Assembly (NCBI RefSeq): GCF_900111395.1
Contig: NZ_FOHV01000019.1
Coordinates: 1 to 49,303 of the forward strand
Direction of reading: 5' to 3'
From: Thorsellia anophelis DSM 18579
GTDB lineage: Bacteria; Pseudomonadota; Gammaproteobacteria; Enterobacterales; Thorselliaceae
DNA length: 49,303 nt
The notes below the pieces were generated by a model that saw only the letters and a program-made list of their open reading frames with translations, was not told the DNA's origin and made no database searches. The translations under genes and the position numbers were made by a program. This document shows positions 28,798 to 38,358 of the stretch, one piece after another. The number at the start of each line of letters is the position of its first letter. Positions within the stretch are counted from its first letter, which is position 1.

Positions 28798-31053
28798 ATG
28801 ATATTAAAAGCGACTCTTTTAGGTAAACACTTAGCGCAACATCCCTTCCATCAGATTCAACTCCTAGACGCGGGCGTTGAGCTTTCAGGCCCTAAAGAAA
28901 CACGTATTATCGCTTTCAATCAAATTGTTAGTTTCTCTTGTAAGCGTGGTTTGATTTGGGGAGAAATTGAGTTTATCTTATCACATGAAAATGCAATTAG
29001 TTTACATGGTACTGAGTGGCAAGCAACAGTTCAATTTTATGACCAGTTAGTCATAAATTGGCAAGAGTGGAGTAAGGATATTTTAGTTCATGCAACTAAG
29101 CATCTTGAAAAACAAATTTTATCAATTAATGCATTGAGTAACCGTGATTGTTGGTTACCTCAAAAAGAATTTATTCGATTAGCAAAAGAGTTAGACAATA
29201 CTTATGAGTCCCTCCCTTTTCCTGAAGAAAGAATTGGAGAATTTAAGGCCTTAAGTGAATTAGATTATCTATTACAGCAATGGCAGCATGAGGGTATTGA
29301 AAGATGGCATGAGCACAATAATGAATGGGCTATAAAAATACGACATACTCATGCAAATTTTTTTGAAAGATTTCCATTTATATTAGATCCATCACAATTT
29401 TACGTTGTTCTGCAGCAAGAGCCTAGTATGCTCGTACTAGGCTCTGCGGGAAGTGGTAAATCGACAGCTTTAATAGCAAGAGCATCTTGGCTCTTATATC
29501 AGCATGAGCTAGCATTAGATACATTACAACCGCTTTTTTTACCACTTTTGCCAGATGATATTTTATTAATGGCTGCTGATAGTCCATCTAAACAAAGATT
29601 AGAGTTGATTCGTCGTACATTTAACGACAGAACGGTTAATCAATTAGACTTAAAAACCCCATATGAGCTAGCATTTTACCTATTAAAACAAACGAGCAAA
29701 AAAACGCTGAATCTTTTTTCATTATTAAACGATACTGAAGAGCGTGAAAAATGGTTACTTCAAACGTGGCAGCACCTATGTTCGACTAAAAAACCATTCG
29801 CAAAATTATGGCGCAATTGGTTAAGCAATCAATACGAATGGGAAATTATTGCTGGGGATTTTTGGTTAGAACCTGATATTGCAATAAGAATGGGAGCAAG
29901 ATTAGACAGATGGCTTAAACATTTAAGATTTGAAAAGGCTAATAAAACAGCTAATGATGCATTGATTGTACTGGAAAAATCTAAACAAAGCCACTCAAGC
30001 GCTGCCCATGAAGCAAGTCAACAATCAGATATCAATGAAAAAAACGAATTAGCAGTTGCAAATGATATCCCTGATCATGCATTGTTAGCACCAGACGAAG
30101 CACAAGTGATTGCTGAAAGAAAATTATTTGCACCATTACTAAAAGCTTGGAAAGATAAAATAAAATCTGAACAGGCAATTGATGAGCCAGATGCACTTAT
30201 TCAGGCACTTAAAGCTGTTGGGCGGGCTAAATTTGTGACACCTTGGCGCCATATACTGATTGATACATATCAAGAATTTTCTTTATTAGCCAGGTTATTG
30301 CTTAAAGGGTTGAAAGAGAAATCTGCTGGTGGCCATTTTCTTTATTGCGCAGATGATGCTCAAATTTTAACAGTTGGGCAAACTCCTGCTGGCATTGATG
30401 AGCTTATCGAAGAGGCAAAATTAAAACCAGAAGAAAATGTTGTTTATGAACTCGAGCACGACTATCGTTTATCACCTGATATTCGTAAATTGACTGATAC
30501 TTTTATTAACCAAAATCCAAATCAGCAAATCAAGCCTTATCTCGTTATAGATGACAAACCATCGAAATTAGGGGCATTTGCAGTTAAATTGATGGCACCA
30601 AAACATCAAAATGCGATTTACACAAGTCCTGATATTAATGTGCTTGATTTATTAGATAAACTTAGCGGATTTGCACCAAAGTCAAGTCAGGTTTTATTTA
30701 CCGCTCAGTACCTTTATCAAATCCCTGAAATAATTATCAGTCTTAAATCTAGATGGCCACATCTTAATTTTATTTTTAAACCGTTTAATCAATTACATGG
30801 AGTTGAGTCAGATTTTACTTTTGTTTTCGGACTTCAGCAATTTGGCGATAGTTTCCCTGCATTTATTCGTGATACAGCACTTGAAAAACATTTGTTACCT
30901 ATTATGGAATCATTTTTAGATGCTGAAATGAGGCGTTGGATGTATGTTGCGATGACAAGGGCAAAGTACAGCACTTGGTTATTGCATGATATAGAAAAAC
31001 CTTCCATATTTATCAATGAATTAAATGGTTACGGGGCAAAACAAATTAAGTAG
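28798..31053 (+). CDS. helD: HelD (DNA helicase IV) homologue with degenerate motifs
   Basis: 751 residues. The N-terminus MILKATLLGKHLAQHPF aligns with E. coli HelD MELKATTLGKRLAQHPY, which fixes the start at 28798 rather than the upstream GTG at 28777. Similarity continues to the end (SFSCKRGLIWGEIEF, LHGTEWQATVQFYD, LLPIMESFLDAEMRRWMYVA). Walker A GSAGSGKS (215-222) and motif VI RRWMYVAMTRAK (712-723) are kept. Others are lost: motif II is ILIDTYQEF (Asp489-Thr490, E. coli VDEFQD), motif III is ADDAQILT (E. coli GDDWQAIY), motif V is PFNQLHG (E. coli TIHASKG), and the TFHALA box is TPYELA. The frame is intact, so the protein is probably made but unlikely to unwind DNA. A roughly 45-residue polar insert lies near 405-445. 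Confidence 0.88.
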   Translation: MILKATLLGKHLAQHPFHQIQLLDAGVELSGPKETRIIAFNQIVSFSCKRGLIWGEIEFILSHENAISLHGTEWQATVQFYDQLVINWQEWSKDILVHATKHLEKQILSINALSNRDCWLPQKEFIRLAKELDNTYESLPFPEERIGEFKALSELDYLLQQWQHEGIERWHEHNNEWAIKIRHTHANFFERFPFILDPSQFYVVLQQEPSMLVLGSAGSGKSTALIARASWLLYQHELALDTLQPLFLPLLPDDILLMAADSPSKQRLELIRRTFNDRTVNQLDLKTPYELAFYLLKQTSKKTLNLFSLLNDTEEREKWLLQTWQHLCSTKKPFAKLWRNWLSNQYEWEIIAGDFWLEPDIAIRMGARLDRWLKHLRFEKANKTANDALIVLEKSKQSHSSAAHEASQQSDINEKNELAVANDIPDHALLAPDEAQVIAERKLFAPLLKAWKDKIKSEQAIDEPDALIQALKAVGRAKFVTPWRHILIDTYQEFSLLARLLLKGLKEKSAGGHFLYCADDAQILTVGQTPAGIDELIEEAKLKPEENVVYELEHDYRLSPDIRKLTDTFINQNPNQQIKPYLVIDDKPSKLGAFAVKLMAPKHQNAIYTSPDINVLDLLDKLSGFAPKSSQVLFTAQYLYQIPEIIISLKSRWPHLNFIFKPFNQLHGVESDFTFVFGLQQFGDSFPAFIRDTALEKHLLPIMESFLDAEMRRWMYVAMTRAKYSTWLLHDIEKPSIFINELNGYGAKQIK

Positions 31054-31221
31054 TTGATATTTTTTACAACTGTATCGTTAGTATATTTAACGTTGGATTT
31101 ATTTTTTAATAAAGGGGATTGTTAGATATTATTAGCATTAAAATAAGATCTAAAGACAGGCTAAATAATAGATAACATACCCATAACCTGGTTCAGTTTG
31201 CAATTTTTCACTAAAAAACTA

Positions 31222-31980
31222 TTAGAATGAGTTAGTTGAAGCTAATCTAATCTGAGTAATAATCTCATTGCTAAGATAGCTTGAAATCAAAGAAAGGGGA
31301 GGGCAAGGGGATAGTAGCTGTGCAATAGAAGTCATTTGCATACCTATCAACCCACAAGGATTAATGATATCAAAAGGGGATAAATCCATATCAACATTTA
31401 AGGCTAATCCATGCATAGTATAACCTCGACTCACCCTAAGCCCAAGTGAAGCTATTTTACACTCTTGTTTTATCTCTGATGTTTTGACTGAATCCTTAAT
31501 TTGCACTATCTTATTATAAGTAGCATTAGCGAGAGTAGTACCAAATGGTGCGTCAATATAAGGGTTAAGCTTATCGACATATACACCAGGGGCGTCTTGC
31601 CTAGAATAAGCTTTAATGCCCACAGATGCTAATGTGATTATCAAGCTGTTTTCAAGTATTGAAACAAATTGCCTAATACTTAATTTGTATCTTTTCAAAT
31701 CGATTAGTGGATAGATAATAAGTTGACCAGGCCCATGGTATGTTATTTGGCCACCGCGATCGCTTTGAACTATTTCAATATCAGTATGGCCTATGATATG
31801 TTCTGCTTTGCCAGCTCTACCTTGAGTGAAAACACCCAGATGCTCAACAATCCAAATTTCATCTAACGTATCTTCTTGACGGTTAGCTGTAAATTCATGC
31901 ATCGCTTTATCTGTCACATTATAATGTAAGGTACCAAGTTGCTTTATTAAAACTGGCACATTCGATACTAGGCTATTCAT
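31222..31980 (-). CDS. lipB: Octanoyltransferase LipB with internal insertion
   Basis: 252 residues versus about 213 in E. coli. It transfers octanoyl from acyl carrier protein to lipoyl domains. [37 protein letters not shown] and INPCGLIGM are intact, giving catalytic Cys209 and Lys175. The extra length is a block of about 36 residues (roughly 138-173, [10 protein letters not shown] to KTSEIKQ) between APGVYV and the catalytic Lys, where E. coli has only GEK. The insert is mostly polar and in frame. Its neighbour upstream is ybeD, as in enterics; lipA is not in the window. Confidence 0.93.
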   Translation of the reverse strand: MNSLVSNVPVLIKQLGTLHYNVTDKAMHEFTANRQEDTLDEIWIVEHLGVFTQGRAGKAEHIIGHTDIEIVQSDRGGQITYHGPGQLIIYPLIDLKRYKLSIRQFVSILENSLIITLASVGIKAYSRQDAPGVYVDKLNPYIDAPFGTTLANATYNKIVQIKDSVKTSEIKQECKIASLGLRVSRGYTMHGLALNVDMDLSPFDIINPCGLIGMQMTSIAQLLSPCPPLSLISSYLSNEIITQIRLASTNSF

Positions 31981-32072
31981 AATGCTACTCGCGATGATGA
32001 TTTTTTGTATAAGATAAAATTAACTTTTATGCATTTTAAAACAAATTAATAAAAGACTTTAGTATGAGTTTA

Positions 32073-32336
32073 CTAGAGAACCAATTTAACACCTTCAATT
32101 GCACCGAGTTCTTCATATAGCATTTCTATTTCTTCAATTTTAGTCGCTCTAATCATAACTGATACAGACTGATAATTACCTTTACCACTAGGTTTAACAA
32201 TAGGTTGATAGTCACCTGGTACGTGTTTTTGTACGATAGCCATGACATTATCAACTAGTGCAGGCGATGCAACTCCCATTATTTTAAATGGAAAATCACA
32301 TGGAAATTCGAGTAAATGTTCTAAGTTTGTTTTCAT
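32073..32336 (-). CDS. ybeD: YbeD / DUF493 family protein
   Basis: 87 residues from the ATG at 32336, the same length as E. coli YbeD and alignable throughout ([54 protein letters not shown]). A GTG four codons upstream lacks homology support. It has an ACT-like alpha/beta fold and is often called a lipoate regulatory protein, but its role is not firmly known. It sits directly upstream of lipB on the same strand, a conserved linkage. Confidence 0.93.
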   Translation of the reverse strand: MKTNLEHLLEFPCDFPFKIMGVASPALVDNVMAIVQKHVPGDYQPIVKPSGKGNYQSVSVMIRATKIEEIEMLYEELGAIEGVKLVL

Positions 32337-32388
32337 ATTTAATATCACAGATTAATAAATTAATTGGGGAGATGAGAGGGGGAATTTC

Positions 32389-32426
32389 CATTCATCAAAT
32401 AATACGCGACTATTATCTGATGAATG
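32389..32426 (-). terminator. Hairpin between ycaO and ybeD
   Basis: CATTCATCAAATAAT (32389-32403) pairs with ATTATCTGATGAATG (32412-32426) except one internal mismatch, loop of 8. It is 50 bases past the ycaO stop. No T run follows, so it may be a weak terminator or a message-stabilising structure. Confidence 0.45.
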
Positions 32427-32478
32427 ACATAATTTCTCAAGCATGAATTCAAATGATTAACTCAAATCTTGGTTAATC

Positions 32479-34242
32479 CTAAGCGTTGAGGCGTTTAGCA
32501 AGTTGAAGTTTTTTATAGGCAGATATCAATGAACGATGTGATTCAAAACTTAGCGCAGTTAATTGAGTTTGTCCATTAATGCTTAGACCATAAAAAGGTT
32601 CGCTACCATTCATTGCTTGTATTGCAGCATCAAAAATAGATTGTCCATACATTTTAATAAAAATTGGGTAATAATCAATGGCATTTCTGTCTTGCTCTTG
32701 TGTTAGTAACAAAAGGTTATGCAAGCAGCGATAATAAGTTACTCGCTCTTTACTGAAAACTGACTGATTAAAATCTAGAGTCCATTCAACCCACATCAAA
32801 GCATTCTCAAAGTCACCTATAGTTAGGTAAAGCATTGCTTTAAGCTCGCCAACTCTCAGTGTATACCAAGGAGTAGCTGGGCCAGTGGCAATACCTAATA
32901 GCTCTCGAATTCTGATAGTTTCATCTAAATCTAATTCATATAATGTATTAATTAATGATTCAGCCTCATCCTGCGTGATTGGAGTTGACGCAAGTGATAA
33001 TAATTGATTTCGAAGATGTATGCCCATTGTGTTATTTGCATAAATCAGATCTTCAGGTTGATAAACTTCAGATAATCCAGGGACTATCAATCTGCAAGCA
33101 GTGACTCCTAAATGGTTATACTCCATGCTATATATATCAGAGCCAAGTTCATTAACAAGTTTAGTTAGATTGATAAGCTCTTCTTCAGTTGAACCACTAA
33201 AGTTCCATTCTATAAATGGGTAATCAGATTTAGATTTGAATAAATCCCATGAAATAACACCACTTGAATCAATAAAGTGAGTCTCTAAGTTCGCAGCATC
33301 CCCAACCTCCTCATCATCAAATGTTGGTGCAGGGAAAACATCTAACGAATTTAAACTTCTACCCTGTAGTAGCTCTGTTACAGCTCTTTCATAGGCAACT
33401 TCGAATTTAGGGTGAGCACCAAATGATGCAAAACAACTTCCGTTTTCAGGGTTAAGTAAGACAACGGCAATAACAGGGAATTTTCCACCTAATGATGAAT
33501 CAAATCTATAGATGGGGAAACCTTCAGCTTCTAAAGTGGAAATTGCCTCATATATTTTAGGAAAGCGCTGTGTTACTTCATCCGGAATGGAAGGTAGAGT
33601 AATTCTCTCTCTAATCACTCGGTTTTTAACGTACCGTTCAAATACTTCAGATAGCGCTTGTACTTTTGCTTCATTGAAACTGTTACCAGCAGCCATACCG
33701 TTTGATACATATAAATTACCAATTATATTCATCGGAATAAAAATTGTTTTACCATCTAACTGACGAGTGAAAGGCAGGGCACAAATCCCCCTTTCAGGAA
33801 GACTAGACTGCATATCAATCAAGTCATACGGATTGAGTTCCTTATCAGGGTCGTACCATTCATACAACCTTTCATCTAAGAGCCCCTCTGGTAGAGTTGT
33901 ATCATTTAAAATTGGGAACCATTTTTCAGATGGGTAATGGACAAAAGGGCTATTTGCTATTTCTTCACCTAGATAAAAATCCGCAAAAAAATAGTTAGTT
34001 GACAGTCTTTCAAAAAATTCACCTAGTGCACTAGCAAGCGCTGCTTTTTTCGTTGCTCCTTTGCCATTTGTAAAACATAACGCACATTCTTTATCTTTTA
34101 TATGGACAGACCAGACATTTGGTACAGGATTAAGCCAAGAAGCTTCTTCAATATTGAATCCTAACTTGGATAGTTGAGCTTGGAAAAAATCAATTGAATC
34201 TTCAAGAGCAGCATCTTTGCCAGGAATATAAGTTTTTTGCAT
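32479..34242 (-). CDS. ycaO: YcaO, ribosomal protein S12 methylthiotransferase accessory factor
   Basis: 587 residues, as E. coli YcaO (586), and strongly conserved: MQKTYIPGKDAALEDSIDFF, EEASWLNPVPNVWSVHI, NGKGATKKAALASALGEFFE and NIIGNLYVSNGMAAGN. The N-terminal two thirds is the ATP-binding YcaO domain with the Glu-rich pocket (ALGEFFERLS, ALSEVFERYVKNR); the C-terminal about 150 residues are helical, TPR-like. It helps RimO add the beta-methylthio group to Asp of ribosomal protein S12. This is the housekeeping YcaO, not a peptide-natural-product cyclodehydratase. ATG at 34242 chosen by homology with GGA eight bases upstream; an in-frame TTG at 34254 is less likely. cybB lies just upstream, likely same operon. 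Confidence 0.96.
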   Translation of the reverse strand: MQKTYIPGKDAALEDSIDFFQAQLSKLGFNIEEASWLNPVPNVWSVHIKDKECALCFTNGKGATKKAALASALGEFFERLSTNYFFADFYLGEEIANSPFVHYPSEKWFPILNDTTLPEGLLDERLYEWYDPDKELNPYDLIDMQSSLPERGICALPFTRQLDGKTIFIPMNIIGNLYVSNGMAAGNSFNEAKVQALSEVFERYVKNRVIRERITLPSIPDEVTQRFPKIYEAISTLEAEGFPIYRFDSSLGGKFPVIAVVLLNPENGSCFASFGAHPKFEVAYERAVTELLQGRSLNSLDVFPAPTFDDEEVGDAANLETHFIDSSGVISWDLFKSKSDYPFIEWNFSGSTEEELINLTKLVNELGSDIYSMEYNHLGVTACRLIVPGLSEVYQPEDLIYANNTMGIHLRNQLLSLASTPITQDEAESLINTLYELDLDETIRIRELLGIATGPATPWYTLRVGELKAMLYLTIGDFENALMWVEWTLDFNQSVFSKERVTYYRCLHNLLLLTQEQDRNAIDYYPIFIKMYGQSIFDAAIQAMNGSEPFYGLSINGQTQLTALSFESHRSLISAYKKLQLAKRLNA

Positions 34243-34287
34243 TAAAAATTCCAATAAAATCAGTGATTGGTGGGAGATAGAATATGC

Positions 34288-34818
34288 CTATTTTTTTGAT
34301 GAAGGCAACATTCTAATCAATGTATTATCTCGTTTTATATAGTGATGAAAAAGCGCTGCAAATGCATGAAGCCCAATCATTATCATAAGAATAATTGCTA
34401 TTATCTCATGAATTTCCCTGAGGGTATAAGAAAAAGTCTCATCTATAGTTACGAAGGGTTCAATGGGTATACCTAAGAACGTCCAAGTTCTTCCATCATA
34501 AGCTCTTGTGATAAGCCCTAATATTGGTTGGATTAAAAATAAAAGATATAAACTATCATGCATAGCACGAGATGCAATCTGTTGTTTTCTATTAAGGGGA
34601 GGCTCAATAGGCGGAGCTTTAAAAATAATTCTAAGGAATAACCTAAATGCTATTACTAACCAAATAAACACGCCAAGATTAAAATGAGCGTTCTTTAGCA
34701 TTGTTCTAATAGGCCCATGAAACCAGTCACTTATATAGATTGTTGCGAAAACAGCAATAACGAGTATCAGTGTTAACCAGTGAAGTGAAATTTGAATTTT
34801 AGTATATTTAGTTCTCAA
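34288..34818 (-). CDS. cybB: Cytochrome b561 (CybB-like)
   Basis: 176 residues, four membrane helices, as in E. coli CybB. Heme-ligand histidines are in place: ISLHW in helix 1, NAHFNLGV in helix 2, and HEIIAIILMIMIGLHAF in helix 4, ending with the conserved HHYIKRDNTLIRMLP. It passes electrons from ubiquinol in the inner membrane, possibly to superoxide. The start is TTG at 34818, decided by AAGGAG at 34825-34830, six bases away; no in-frame ATG is available near it. The next gene, ycaO, starts 45 bases downstream on the same strand. Confidence 0.9.
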   Translation of the reverse strand: MRTKYTKIQISLHWLTLILVIAVFATIYISDWFHGPIRTMLKNAHFNLGVFIWLVIAFRLFLRIIFKAPPIEPPLNRKQQIASRAMHDSLYLLFLIQPILGLITRAYDGRTWTFLGIPIEPFVTIDETFSYTLREIHEIIAIILMIMIGLHAFAALFHHYIKRDNTLIRMLPSSKK

Positions 34819-34891
34819 AAGTTTCTCCTTTAAATATTAAAAATATCACTTCCCTGTGATAAATTCTAATTTATATCAGTAACTAACTGTA

Positions 34892-35878
34892 TTATAATTT
34901 TATTCCTAGCTCTTGCCTGATAAATGCCCCTGAACCAAGAAGTCCTGTTTGAGGGTGCGTTATCAGAAATACGGGTATCTTTTCCATGTATTCGCTAAAT
35001 CGACCTTTATCTTCAAATCCTTTTCTAAAATCAGATTGTTCAAAAAAAGATAAGAAACGGGGGACTATTCCTCCTGCTAAGTAAATCCCGCCGAATGCCC
35101 CTAAAGTCAATGCTAGATTACCACCAAAACGGCCAAGTAAAATACAAAAATTTTCAAGGGTTCGTTGACAAATTTTGCATGACTGACTTAAGGCACGTTC
35201 AGTAATGTCTTTTGGTTCTAACTGTTCAGGGGTGATATTTTGCATTTCACATAGTGCGTTATATATATTCACTAATCCCATACCAGATAAAATCCGCTCT
35301 GCTGAAACACGTCCTTGATAGAATTTACGCGTATAGTTTAAAATGGCTATTTCTTCATCATTAGATGGGGAAAATTCAACATGACCGCCTTCTGCAGGGA
35401 AGGTCACCCATTTACCATCTGCAGGGATAAGATAAGACACACCCAGCCCAGTTCCAGCCCCATACACTCCAATTGGTTTATCTTTATGAGCAGCTTGTCC
35501 ACCAAATTGAATGACATCTTTATCTGATAACATCGGAATAGCCATGGAAACAGCAGTGAAATCATTTATCATAAAGAGCGATGTAAAACCGAATCTATTT
35601 TTAACCTCAGTAATAGAAAATGACCAATGATTATTTGTCATGCTAATTTTATCGCTAGTAATAGCTGTCGCTATCGCAAGACATCCCTTATCAATTTTGA
35701 TATTTGAAGGGGTAGCGTGTTTAGCTAGGTAAATCTCGATAACAGATTCAATACCTGGATAATCAGCTGTAGGGTAATTTTCAATTTGACTTATCTCACC
35801 TGTTGCAAAGTCACATAGCCCAAGCCTTGCATTAGTTCCACCTATATCTCCAACTAATAATTTTATTGAAACAGACAT
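34892..35878 (-). CDS. glk: Glucokinase
   Basis: 328 residues, close to E. coli Glk (321). [17 protein letters not shown] is the ATP phosphate-binding loop, [13 protein letters not shown] holds the catalytic Asp, [12 protein letters not shown] and [11 protein letters not shown] the sugar and ATP contacts, and [14 protein letters not shown] the second glycine-rich loop. It phosphorylates free intracellular glucose, complementing PtsG elsewhere in the window. GAGGA lies 7 bases before the ATG. Internal cysteines in [14 protein letters not shown] are notable but outside the active site. Confidence 0.95.
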   Translation of the reverse strand: MSVSIKLLVGDIGGTNARLGLCDFATGEISQIENYPTADYPGIESVIEIYLAKHATPSNIKIDKGCLAIATAITSDKISMTNNHWSFSITEVKNRFGFTSLFMINDFTAVSMAIPMLSDKDVIQFGGQAAHKDKPIGVYGAGTGLGVSYLIPADGKWVTFPAEGGHVEFSPSNDEEIAILNYTRKFYQGRVSAERILSGMGLVNIYNALCEMQNITPEQLEPKDITERALSQSCKICQRTLENFCILLGRFGGNLALTLGAFGGIYLAGGIVPRFLSFFEQSDFRKGFEDKGRFSEYMEKIPVFLITHPQTGLLGSGAFIRQELGIKL

Positions 35879-36007
35879 AAAAATATCCTCATTAAGTGAA
35901 TAATAAAATGAATTAATTATCTACCATTATAGACTAGATTACTATCAGGTGTGTTATTCAATTAGCATTTATTGATAAGCATATTTAAAATGTATTTTAA
36001 ACATGCA

Positions 36008-36043
36008 ATAAAAAAAGCCATGGAAGTGTTGCTTCCAGGCTTT
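36008..36043 (-). terminator. Strong terminator of katA
   Basis: On the minus strand AAAGCCTGGAAG pairs with CTTCCATGGCTTT around a five-base loop (one bulged base), then runs into seven T. It lies 44 bases after the katA stop and ends transcription before glk. Confidence 0.88.
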
Positions 36044-36086
36044 GAGCTTTTGAGGTGGGGATTGTGTTAATCTATAGTGTTTAACA

Positions 36087-37547
36087 TTATTTTAATGCAG
36101 ATTGAACACCTTTTGCATAATTAGGGTCTATTTTTTCAAATAAAGCTAATTGCCTTGTAATAATGTGTTCTGGTACTCCTTTCATTGATGCGGCGATATT
36201 ATTATATAGTCTTGATTTTTCTGCATCACTGAAAAGTTGATACAATGCCCTTGGTTGTGAAAAATCATCATTTCCTAATCTGTGATCATACCTATCTGCA
36301 TCGCCCGAAATTTTTAAAGCCGGCTCTTTAAACTGAGCATTTTGCTGAGCTCCGCCAACAGAATTAGGCTCATAATAGGCATCCACATGGCCTGTCAATT
36401 TACCTGCTTCATGAGCAAAAAAATTCATCGAACCATCTTTATGGTAATGGTGAACAGGGCATTTTGGTGCGTTTACTGGCAGCGCTTCATAATGAGTACC
36501 AAGACGATAACGGTGTGCATCTGCATAGCTAAATATGCGGGCTTGTAACATTTTATCTGGTGAAAAGCCAATACCTGGTACAACGTTACTTGGAGAAAAT
36601 GCAGCTTGTTCGATCTGTGCAAAATAGTTTTGAGGATTTTTATTTAGTTCAATTACCCCAACTTCGATTAAGGGATAGTCGCTGTGTGGCCAAACTTTTG
36701 TTAAATCAAATGGATTATATGATGTTTTTTCAGCATCACTTTCAGGCATAATCTGGACATAAACAGTCCATTTAGGGAAATCTTTTGATTCAATTGCACC
36801 AAATAAATCTTCTTGGTAACTCTCACGTGTTTTACCAATTACAGCTTCTGCTTCTTCATTAGTTAATGTTTTGTGTCCTTGTTGTGTTTTAAAATGGAAT
36901 TTGACCCAAAATCGTTCTGCATTTGCATTCCAAAAACTATATGTATGCGATCCGTATCCATTCATAAAGCGTGGGCTGACCGGAATACCTCTATCACTCA
37001 TTAAAATTGTAATTTGATGAAGTGATTCAGGAGACAAACTCCAAAAATCCCAAGCTGCTGTCGCACTCCTTAAATGTGAGACAGGATGGCGTTTTTGAGT
37101 ATGAATAAAATCAGGAAATTTTAGAGGATCACGAATAAAAAATACGGGTGTATTGTTGCCAACGATATCCCAGTTACCTTCTTCCGTATAAAATTTTAAC
37201 GCAAATCCACGCACATCTCTTTCAGCATCAGCAGCACCTAATTCGCCTGCTACGGTAGAAAATCTTGCAAGCATATCAATTTTTTTGCCAACTTGGCTAA
37301 ATATTTTAGCGCAGCTATAAGCAGAAATATCCTTTGTTACGGTAAATGTACCAAACGCCCCCCAACCCTTAGCATGAACAACACGTTCAGGAATTCGTTC
37401 GCGGTTTTGATGTGCTAATTTCTCAATTAATTGCCAATCTTGCATAAGTAGTGGCCCATTTGCTCCAGCAGTTAAGCTATTTTGGTTATCTGCAATTGGT
37501 GAGCCTGCCGTTGTGGTCATAACGGGGCATGTTACTTTTTTATCCAT
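36087..37547 (-). CDS. katA: Monofunctional heme catalase (clade 3, small subunit)
   Basis: 486 residues. The distal heme side has [15 protein letters not shown] with His58, and Asn in [11 protein letters not shown]; the proximal Tyr is in [14 protein letters not shown], about residue 335. NADPH-pocket residues follow the clade 3 pattern ([13 protein letters not shown]). It is cytoplasmic (no signal peptide) and dismutates hydrogen peroxide. Closest remembered relatives are HktE/KatA of Haemophilus and Neisseria type. Residue 62 is Trp where many catalases have Ser or Ala. GGAG lies 8 bases before the ATG. An 800-base region lies upstream, divergent from the DUF3298-like gene. Confidence 0.96.
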   Translation of the reverse strand: MDKKVTCPVMTTTAGSPIADNQNSLTAGANGPLLMQDWQLIEKLAHQNRERIPERVVHAKGWGAFGTFTVTKDISAYSCAKIFSQVGKKIDMLARFSTVAGELGAADAERDVRGFALKFYTEEGNWDIVGNNTPVFFIRDPLKFPDFIHTQKRHPVSHLRSATAAWDFWSLSPESLHQITILMSDRGIPVSPRFMNGYGSHTYSFWNANAERFWVKFHFKTQQGHKTLTNEEAEAVIGKTRESYQEDLFGAIESKDFPKWTVYVQIMPESDAEKTSYNPFDLTKVWPHSDYPLIEVGVIELNKNPQNYFAQIEQAAFSPSNVVPGIGFSPDKMLQARIFSYADAHRYRLGTHYEALPVNAPKCPVHHYHKDGSMNFFAHEAGKLTGHVDAYYEPNSVGGAQQNAQFKEPALKISGDADRYDHRLGNDDFSQPRALYQLFSDAEKSRLYNNIAASMKGVPEHIITRQLALFEKIDPNYAKGVQSALK

Positions 37548-38358
37548 AAATACGCTCCATAGGTTAATACTTTGATTTAATATACATTATTTAGCTGTTA
37601 TGTCACAATTACTTCAATATTCATTCACGCTAAAAACAGTGTAATGAACTTAAATGAAAAAGACATGACAGTTTATAAAAGTCATGACACTTATCAATAA
37701 TTGTTGCTATTTTAATTATTTCATTAAAATTATATTCGATTTTGTTGGTGATAAAATTGAGATATTTAATGAATAACATAATCAACCTTAAAGCATGATA
37801 CAGTTTAATACCAATCAATTTTAGCAATTAAGTTGATAGATAGAAGATACATAAGCAGAACCTTGTGGTAAATCGTTAGATATGACTATTTTGTAAATAT
37901 GCACACTAAAGCATATTTTGCACGTTTCAAATCAGTAAATATGCAGTTGAATGAATATTGTTTAAAAATAAAATATTAGATTATTTGTCTAGAGTTTAAA
38001 TGAATGATGATATATTTTTATTCGTTTTTTTTACAGAGTATATTTAAGCGTTTACTAAGTGAATAATTTTTAAGGTATTGTTATATTTAAATAAAATAAA
38101 ACTACAAATCATTATAAACTTTTATGGAATTTGATGACTATTTTACAGTAGCTTAAGTATCATTACCTATACAGTGCACTAAAATGTTATACCATAAAAT
38201 TTACTTAGTTTCATTATCTCTGAGCTCTCTATCTATTTAGGGTTGTAGATTCCTATTTAATTTTTGTTATTGAACTAATAGTATTTGTATTATTATTTTT
38301 TATTTTTATATGATTGATTTTTAAAAGGATGATTTGATTTTCTGTCAAGGAGACACCT
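37548..38358. other. Long AT-rich divergent intergenic region
   Basis: About 810 bases, very AT-rich (locally above 75 percent). It must hold the katA promoter and that of the gene at 38359. A half match to an OxyR site (ATAGGTTAATACTTT, 37558-37572) lies too close to the katA start to be convincing. No gene or stable RNA is recognisable. The composition resembles the edge of a horizontally acquired region, since conjugation-type genes follow. Confidence 0.4.

Noticed and set aside
32479-34242. YcaO as part of a thiazole/oxazole-modified peptide cluster
   Set aside because: The protein matches the housekeeping E. coli YcaO over its full length, and no precursor peptide, E1-like partner or dehydrogenase gene is nearby.
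37558-37572. OxyR-like half site before katA
   Set aside because: Only one half matches the ATAG-N7-CTAT spacing, with two mismatches, and it lies within 25 bases of the start codon, too close for an activator site.
37630-37827. 65-codon minus-strand frame in the katA upstream region
   Set aside because: Composition typical of random AT-rich DNA, no ribosome-binding site and no recognisable motif.
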